This document shows, piece by piece, positions 15,543 to 20,092 of a DNA stretch of 20,092 nucleotides. Numbering within the stretch: position 1 is the stretch's first letter; every line of letters starts with the position of its first letter. The stretch covers positions 1 to 20,092 of the forward strand of contig JBCBQC010000109.1 in assembly GCA_039820405.1 (NCBI GenBank). Reading direction: 5' to 3'. This DNA comes from CALLVY01 sp937899855. Its GTDB lineage: Bacteria; Bacteroidota; Bacteroidia; Chitinophagales; Saprospiraceae. Below the pieces are notes generated by a model, which made no database searches, was not told the origin of the DNA, and worked only from the letters and a program-made list of their open reading frames with translations. The position numbers and the translations under genes are program-made.

Positions 15543-16544
15543 ATGAGAAAAGCACTTCAGTTCACTCTGTTCGCCCTGGTTTTGACGGTGTGTACGACAC
15601 TTGAAGCACAAGACAATGTTGGTATCGCCTCCTACTATTCCGATTCCTTCCAAGGAAGAGAAACCGCCAGTGGAGAACGCTACGACAAAAACCAATTGAC
15701 CGCCGCCCACAAAACGCTGGCCTTCGGCACCTACCTCAAAGTAACCCGCCTGGACAACAAACGCTCCGTCACCGTCCGCGTCAACGACCGGGGCCCCTAC
15801 ATCCGCGGTCGCATCGTCGACCTGAGTCGCAAGGCCGCCGAAGCCCTCAACCTGATCACCGATGGCCACGCCAACGTCAAGATCGAAGTGGTCGATGCCA
15901 GTGAAGCCGCCACCGCCCGTACCAACCGTCCTCCCACCACCGAGGGCAGTAGCCAAGCCGTGGAGCAGCCCCGCATCGAATCGACGAGCACCGCCGACGC
16001 TGCCGCTTCAACCCCCAGTAGCTACGAAGCCACCCCCGTGGAACGCAAAAATCCACTGATGGTATCCGGCGCCAAGCCCAGCAACGGCGCCGGGAACGGT
16101 ACTGCCACGAACGCCAGAACCGGCAACGGTAGCGGAAAGGTAGCCCCCCCGACAACACCCGCTCCCCAGCGTACGCCGGCCCCCGCTGCCTCGGAGCCCT
16201 TCGCCCCGGGAACAACCGTCGTGAAAGGCAGCAACTACAAAGATTACGACCTTTACAAAATCCAACTCATGCGTCCCGAACGCAACGGTTTTGGAGTGCA
16301 AATCGCCTCCCTCACCAAGTACGAGAACGTCATGAAACAGGTGGCCCAGCTCCAGGAAAAATTCTTTAAGAATGTCCTACTCAGCATCGAGCCGAATGGC
16401 GACAAACCCGTCTACAAAATCATCCTCGGCCCCTTCCCCGATGCCGCCACCGCCGAGAGCTACAAGAAACAACTCAAGAAGAAGAAGAAAATGAATGGTT
16501 TTGTGGTCGACCTGACCCAAATCGATTACAACAGCGTCAAATAA
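15543..16544 (+). CDS. rlpA: RlpA-type septal lytic transglycosylase with DPBB and SPOR domains
   Basis: The protein has 333 residues. A signal peptide ends near LEAQ (residue 23). A double-psi beta-barrel follows (~27-115), with E45, D48 and H56 in ASGERYDKNQLTAAH. These line up with the catalytic E120/D123/H131 of Pseudomonas RlpA, and VRVNDRGPYIRGRIVDLS is the family hallmark. Residues ~118-235 are a low-complexity linker rich in Ala, Pro, Thr, Ser and Gly. A SPOR domain (~247-330) starts GFGVQIASLTKYENV and binds denuded glycan at the division site. RlpA cleaves glycan strands lacking stem peptides. The start at 15543 is set by the signal peptide. An AAG run gives the KKKKK segment near the C-terminus. 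Family call firm; enzymatic activity inferred from conserved residues. Confidence 0.92.
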   Translation: MRKALQFTLFALVLTVCTTLEAQDNVGIASYYSDSFQGRETASGERYDKNQLTAAHKTLAFGTYLKVTRLDNKRSVTVRVNDRGPYIRGRIVDLSRKAAEALNLITDGHANVKIEVVDASEAATARTNRPPTTEGSSQAVEQPRIESTSTADAAASTPSSYEATPVERKNPLMVSGAKPSNGAGNGTATNARTGNGSGKVAPPTTPAPQRTPAPAASEPFAPGTTVVKGSNYKDYDLYKIQLMRPERNGFGVQIASLTKYENVMKQVAQLQEKFFKNVLLSIEPNGDKPVYKIILGPFPDAATAESYKKQLKKKKKMNGFVVDLTQIDYNSVK

Positions 16545-16591
16545 GTCAACGCCCCCCGCTGCTTTTGGAGTATGCCGAAGGCAGTGGGGGC

Positions 16592-17128
16592 TCAATGGCC
16601 AACGATATTGACCAACTCCCAGCGCAGCTCCTCTACCACGTCTTCTCTACCGGTCTCCAAACGGTAATGTACCTGCGCCTTTTCGTAGTGCGGCCGCCGC
16701 TCCGCCAACTTCGTCGTCAAAAAAGTACGCAACTCCTCCTCCCCTTTACCCGCCAGTAGCGGCCGCTGCTCGGTTTCGGGCAGAAGGCGCCGGACCAGTA
16801 GCTCGCTACTCGCGTTGAGAAAAATACTGATTCCTCTTTCGTTGATCCATTCCATGTTATCGTGAAAACAAGGCGTTCCACCACCACAGGCAACCAGGAG
16901 TCCCTTTTGGGCGGGCAGGTGGTGTAGGGCATCGCGCTCGACGGCCCGAAAACCCGCTTCTCCCCGCTGGGCAAACAACTCGGGTATACTCCGACCGCTT
17001 TGCGTCACGATCCACTCGTCGAGATCGACAAAGCGCAGCTCCAGGGCTTGGGCGAGTCGCTTTCCAACGTAGGATTTGCCCGCTCCCATAAAGCCAATCA
17101 AAAACAGGTTGAGGTCCCGAAGCTCCAT
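16592..17128 (-). CDS. aroK: Shikimate kinase
   Basis: The 178-residue cytoplasmic enzyme phosphorylates shikimate to shikimate-3-phosphate in the chorismate pathway. The Walker A motif GFMGAGKS is at residues 12-19, after the N-terminal strand NLFLIG. FVDLDEWI carries the substrate/Mg aspartates (D35, D37). SIPELFAQRGEAGFRAVE has the shikimate-binding arginine. VACGGGTP is the Walker B-like/shikimate loop, and RPLLAG is the LID arginine. The start at 17128 leaves only two bases after the stop of the GH15 gene. The longer in-frame reading through GH15 sequence is not family-like. The close spacing suggests one mRNA and translational coupling. Confidence 0.96.
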   Translation of the reverse strand: MELRDLNLFLIGFMGAGKSYVGKRLAQALELRFVDLDEWIVTQSGRSIPELFAQRGEAGFRAVERDALHHLPAQKGLLVACGGGTPCFHDNMEWINERGISIFLNASSELLVRRLLPETEQRPLLAGKGEEELRTFLTTKLAERRPHYEKAQVHYRLETGREDVVEELRWELVNIVGH

Positions 17129-17130
17129 CC

Positions 17131-18924
17131 TTAGACCAGGTAAATGGGTTTGTCCAATTTCCGGGCGATCGTAAAGGCGGCGTTGATCAGTCCGACGTGG
17201 CTGTAGGTTTGGGGGAAATTGCCCCACTGGCTGCCGGTGATGGCGTTGACGTCCTCGCTGAGTAGGCCCAAGGGGTTGGCGTGTTGGATGACCTTTTCAA
17301 AAATTTCCTGAGCTTCCGCCACCCGATCCATCCGGGCCAGGGCCTCGATGTACCAAAAGGCACAAATCAGGAAGGTGGATTCGGGCTCACCAAAATCGTC
17401 GACGTGTTTGTAACGGTAAAATAGTCCCGATTCATCCTTGAGGTGGTCTTCGAGCACTTTGAGGTGCTGCCGGGCCCGATCACTCTGGGGATCGAGGTAG
17501 CCCATGTTGATGAGTTGGAGGAGGCTGGCGTCCAAATTGGACGAACCCTGGGCCTGGGTGTACACGCCGCGCTCCTCATCGTAGCAGGATTCGATCATCC
17601 GCGCCGATTCTTTGATCATCTTGTGCGCCAGTTGTTCCATTTCGCGATCGTCGGTCGCCAGGGCAATTTTGAGGGCCGCGTGGCTACCCGCCCAGTGGAA
17701 GAGGAAGGTGTAGCTGTGCAATTGGGAGAGCCCGCGGAATTCCCACAAACCATTGTCGGGTTCTTCCATCGTCTCCTCAATCATCTTTAAGCAGTGCAGG
17801 GCCAAGCTCTGGAGGGTCGATTTATCGGTCCCGATTTGGTTTTGCAGTCGACGGTCCGAGAACAGGGGCAGCAGGGTCACGAGTACTTGCCCGTACACAT
17901 CATTCTGGATGTGCTCGTAGGCTTGATTCCCCATCCGGACCGGAGTCTCACCGCGGTAGCCCTTGAGGGGCAGGATTTTCTCGATCGGTACGCGGTCGAT
18001 GGTGATGGGGTAAAGGGGGTGAAAACGCTGATCCTCGTTGAGGACGATGTTTTGGATAAAGCGGGCGTAGTCTTTCAGGATGCCAAAATGGCTGAGGTCG
18101 TTGAGGGCCTTGAGGGTGTAGTGCGCGTCGCGCATCCAGCAGAAACGGTAGTCCCAGTTGCGGCCGCTGCCGGGAGACTCGGGTAGGCTGGTGGTAGCGG
18201 CGGCGATGATGGCACCGGTATCTTGGTAGGTGTGCAGCTTGAGGGTGAGGGCCGAACGGATGACGATGTCCTGGTGAAAGTTCTCGACCGAGGTGTTCTG
18301 AACCCAGCGCTGCCAGTAGCGGACGGTACGGTCCATAAAGCCATCGACCGTCGTACGGAGGGGAGCTTCGAGGGGAGCGCCCCAGGTGAGCACGAGGTAT
18401 TTGGCTTCGTTGAGGACGAAGGCTTGCTCCTGGTCGATATAGCTGAGGGGAATGTCGGTGGTCAGTCGCAATTGGGATTCCAGGCCCGTGTAACGGATGT
18501 GGCTGCTGCCAAAGACCTTTTCGGGGACGACTTCGCCGTAGTTGCCCCGGGGATTACAGCGGACCCGGATGCGGGGCGTTCCTTCGAGCGGTTCGACCTT
18601 ACGGATGAGCATGAGGGGACGAAAATAACGCTCGTACTGTCGAAAACGGGGTGCAAAATCGGTGACGCGGTAGCTCCCATCTTCGCAATGGAAGGTCGTT
18701 TGGAGGACGGTGGTGTTGCGCAGGTAGCGCTGTTCACTGGTAAATTCTTCCCACTCCGGGCGGATGCAAAAATCGCCCCCCTTCTCGTCATCCAGCAAGC
18801 CCCCAAAGACGAAGGAACTGTCGAAACGGGGCCAACACAGCCAGCCGACATTGGCCCGATCGTCGATCAGGGCGAGGTAAGCACAGTTGCCGATGATCCC
18901 GTAATTGTACTTGTGTTGTTTCAT
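17131..18924 (-). CDS. GH15 glycoside hydrolase (glucoamylase/trehalase type)
   Basis: The 597-residue protein lacks a signal peptide, so it is probably cytoplasmic. The N-terminal beta domain begins YNYGIIGNCAYLALIDDRANVGWLCWPRFDSSFVFGGLLD, as in bacterial GH15 proteins. The (alpha/alpha)6 domain follows from about residue 220, with GRNWDYRFCWMRDAHYTLKAL. The likely general acid is E395 in DNGLWEFRG and the general base E557 in LLSEDVN. GNFPQTYSHVGLINAA closes the active-site side. Related enzymes hydrolyse alpha-1,4-glucans or trehalose by inversion. Sequence alone does not separate these, though the N-terminal opening is close to that of GH15 trehalases. It is the first gene of a unit with shikimate kinase, and divergent from the DUF1573 gene. 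No matching promoter was seen for it. Confidence 0.93.
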   Translation of the reverse strand: MKQHKYNYGIIGNCAYLALIDDRANVGWLCWPRFDSSFVFGGLLDDEKGGDFCIRPEWEEFTSEQRYLRNTTVLQTTFHCEDGSYRVTDFAPRFRQYERYFRPLMLIRKVEPLEGTPRIRVRCNPRGNYGEVVPEKVFGSSHIRYTGLESQLRLTTDIPLSYIDQEQAFVLNEAKYLVLTWGAPLEAPLRTTVDGFMDRTVRYWQRWVQNTSVENFHQDIVIRSALTLKLHTYQDTGAIIAAATTSLPESPGSGRNWDYRFCWMRDAHYTLKALNDLSHFGILKDYARFIQNIVLNEDQRFHPLYPITIDRVPIEKILPLKGYRGETPVRMGNQAYEHIQNDVYGQVLVTLLPLFSDRRLQNQIGTDKSTLQSLALHCLKMIEETMEEPDNGLWEFRGLSQLHSYTFLFHWAGSHAALKIALATDDREMEQLAHKMIKESARMIESCYDEERGVYTQAQGSSNLDASLLQLINMGYLDPQSDRARQHLKVLEDHLKDESGLFYRYKHVDDFGEPESTFLICAFWYIEALARMDRVAEAQEIFEKVIQHANPLGLLSEDVNAITGSQWGNFPQTYSHVGLINAAFTIARKLDKPIYLV

Positions 18925-19015
18925 CTATCCGTTTTTTGAGCGCCGTAAAAATAGAAAAAATACCCAGGTCTCGACTAATTCCCGAATTATTAAACAACTT
19001 CCTGACAAAAAGGGC

Positions 19016-19023
19016 TAAATTTG
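19016..19023 (+). promoter_or_regulatory. -7 promoter element of the DUF1573-yajC unit
   Basis: TAAATTTG is a perfect TAnnTTTG, 30 bases before the ATG at 19054. No good TTTG is present 19-21 bases upstream. It overlaps an upstream in-frame TTG (19021), which argues that TTG is not the real start. Confidence 0.5.
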
Positions 19024-19053
19024 CCCAGCTCGTTTAATAAAAAAACAGATGTG

Positions 19054-19554
19054 ATGCGCAGCTTTTGGATTTTTGCCTTGGGAATACTCAGCCTCTACGC
19101 CTGTCAAAATGAGGCAGATTCCCCGGAAAGTAGCGAAAAATCGGTACAGGAAATTCCCACCGAAGGGGGCAACGACATTGCCGATATCATCCGCAATCCC
19201 ATCAGTGCGGACCGCCCCTTGGACACCGTCAACGTAGCCCGGATGGACTTCGACGAGGCCAATTACGATTTTGGCAGTGCCCGGGAAGGCGATGTGGTCA
19301 AACACATCTTCCGCTTTACCAATGTCGGCCAGGCCCCATTGGTCATCAATAACGCCAAATCCACCTGCGGCTGCACCGTCCCCGAATGGCCCAAAGCACC
19401 CATTCCCGCTGGTGAAACGGGCGAAATTGAGGTCAACTTCAACACCAAAGGCAAAAAGGGCTATCAAGACAAGCCCATCACCATTTCGGCCAATACCAAT
19501 CCCCCCCAAACCGTCATCCACCTCAAAGGCAGCATCAAACCCAAACCGGAGTAA
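19054..19554 (+). CDS. DUF1573 lipoprotein
   Basis: The protein has 166 residues. MRSFWIFALGILSLYAC is a lipoprotein signal (lipobox SLYAC, C17). It is followed by an acidic linker, then a DUF1573 domain at ~60-160: DFGSAREGDVVKHIFRFTNVGQAPLVI, STCGCTVPEWPKAPIPAGETGEIEV, GYQDKPITISANT and VIHLKGSI. This immunoglobulin-like (ASH/MSP-type) fold is common in Bacteroidota, and its role is not established. The start is placed at ATG 19054 (a GTG three bases upstream is possible) because of the signal and the promoter element just before. The stop lies inside an 11-bp tandem repeat. YajC follows after 64 bases, an arrangement I know as common in Bacteroidota. Confidence 0.92.
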   Translation: MRSFWIFALGILSLYACQNEADSPESSEKSVQEIPTEGGNDIADIIRNPISADRPLDTVNVARMDFDEANYDFGSAREGDVVKHIFRFTNVGQAPLVINNAKSTCGCTVPEWPKAPIPAGETGEIEVNFNTKGKKGYQDKPITISANTNPPQTVIHLKGSIKPKPE

Positions 19555-19593
19555 AACCGGAGTAAAACCTAAGTCAAACCGAGTAAAACCTCG
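19543..19593 (+). repeat. 11-bp tandem repeat across the DUF1573 stop codon
   Basis: The unit AAACCGGAGTA occurs exactly at 19543-19553 and 19554-19564. It is then diverged at 19565-19575 and shortened by one base at 19576-19585, with a partial copy after. The first unit carries the last codons and most of the TAA stop (19552-19554). The rest fills the gap to yajC. Confidence 0.85.
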
Positions 19594-19618
19594 ATTATCC
19601 CCTAAAATCAACCTAGAC

Positions 19619-19948
19619 ATGAGAATACTAAGTATCTTCCTTCAATCCATGAACCCCGAGCTGGTAAGCCCCATTTTCTTACTGCTCTTCTTCGCCATCG
19701 TTTACTTTTTTATGATCCGCCCCCAGGTCAAAAAGCAAAAGGAGCAAAGCCAATTTGTCGACGACATCGAAAAGGGCGACGAAGTGGTCACCACCAGTGG
19801 CATTTACGGCAGGGTCAACAAGATCGACGGTAATGTCGTTACGCTACAGGTAGATACCAAGACCTTCATCCGCTTTGCCAAAGGCGCCATCTCCAAGGAA
19901 ATGACCGAACAACAGGAGGAAGAAAGCACCGAAAAGGCCTCCTCCTAG
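19619..19948 (+). CDS. yajC: Sec translocon accessory subunit YajC
   Basis: The protein has 109 residues. A single transmembrane helix (LVSPIFLLLFFAIVYFFMI, residues 15-33) is followed by RPQVKKQKEQ. Next comes the cytoplasmic YajC core, with GDEVVTTSGIYGRVNKIDGNVVTLQV and FIRFAKGAI, and a charged tail (EQQEEESTEK). This is the standard family layout. YajC joins SecDF-YidC near SecYEG. The start at 19619 is chosen because the frame upstream is sequence overlapping the DUF1573 gene in another frame. It is likely co-transcribed with the DUF1573 gene. Confidence 0.96.
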   Translation: MRILSIFLQSMNPELVSPIFLLLFFAIVYFFMIRPQVKKQKEQSQFVDDIEKGDEVVTTSGIYGRVNKIDGNVVTLQVDTKTFIRFAKGAISKEMTEQQEEESTEKASS

Positions 19949-20092
19949 CCCCACACCGGGAAAAGCGCACGGTAGGGCCACCGTCTGAGGATAGTTTTTT
20001 ACCTTGGGCTAGGGTGTGTCTGAAAATTATCCTTCGGCGCATCTTTGGCATCTTTAGAACTTGGCCACCCGTCCGCCAAGCGGTTCACTCGC
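19949..20092. other. Right-end sequence without a clear gene
   Basis: There is a small stem, ACGGT/ACCGT (about 19969-19984), and a T run (19995-20000) nine bases further on: a weak terminator candidate for yajC. A 9-bp tandem pair (gcatctttg, gcatcttta) lies at 20039-20056. A minus-strand frame is open from 19999 to the window edge but is too short to identify. Confidence 0.4.

Noticed and set aside
19271..19618. N-terminal extension of the YajC frame through the DUF1573 gene
   Set aside because: This part is Pro/Lys-rich out-of-frame reading of DUF1573. YajC length and membrane helix fit the start at 19619.
19999..20092. Minus-strand open frame reaching the right edge (ends KDNFQTHPSPR)
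   Set aside because: Only about 30 codons are inside the window, with no recognisable motif. It could be the end of a gene outside, but this cannot be supported.

Overview
The window looks like chromosome of a member of the Bacteroidota, most likely a Saprospiria/Lewinella-type bacterium (inference). The signs are a secreted protein with a type IX secretion C-terminal sorting domain, a DUF1573 lipoprotein placed directly before yajC, a large WG-repeat protein, weak Shine-Dalgarno sequences, and several promoters that fit the Bacteroidota form TTTG-N19-21-TAnnTTTG. Most of the window is GC-rich by eye, but the first ~800 bases are clearly AT-rich and look like an accessory patch.

Layout. 1-829: an Uma2-family nuclease-like gene whose 3' end is broken at an inverted repeat, then an AT-rich spacer that ends in a 23-bp direct repeat. 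830-4153 (-): an exported 1107-residue WG-repeat protein. 4438-5529 (+): a T9SS cargo protein. 5588-6133 (-): a DinB-fold protein. 6236-6889 (-): an exported protein of unknown function with a good promoter. 7087-10353 (+): an exported two-part protein, TolB-like beta-propeller plus amidohydrolase, followed by a membrane-anchored serine hydrolase of the beta-lactamase/NylB type (10431-11687). A hairpin-rich spacer follows. 12130-12657 (-): rimM. 12722-13168 (+): a DUF4440/SnoaL-like exported protein. 13183-13941 (-): a lipoprotein downstream of mnmA (13993-15099, -). 15543-16544 (+): an RlpA-type DPBB+SPOR protein. 16592-17128 and 17131-18924 (-): shikimate kinase closely coupled behind a GH15 glucoamylase/trehalase. 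19054-19554 and 19619-19948 (+): DUF1573 lipoprotein and YajC.

How the genes fit together. Much of the content is housekeeping: ribosome maturation (RimM), tRNA thiolation (MnmA), aromatic synthesis (AroK), Sec export (YajC) and cell-wall remodelling (RlpA). Around it lie envelope or secreted proteins typical of the phylum. I see no tRNA, rRNA, CRISPR array, complete insertion sequence, phage or defence island. No strong new multi-gene system is visible. The oddest signal is at the left edge, where flipping a ~38-bp segment between inverted repeats would restore the Uma2 family motif.
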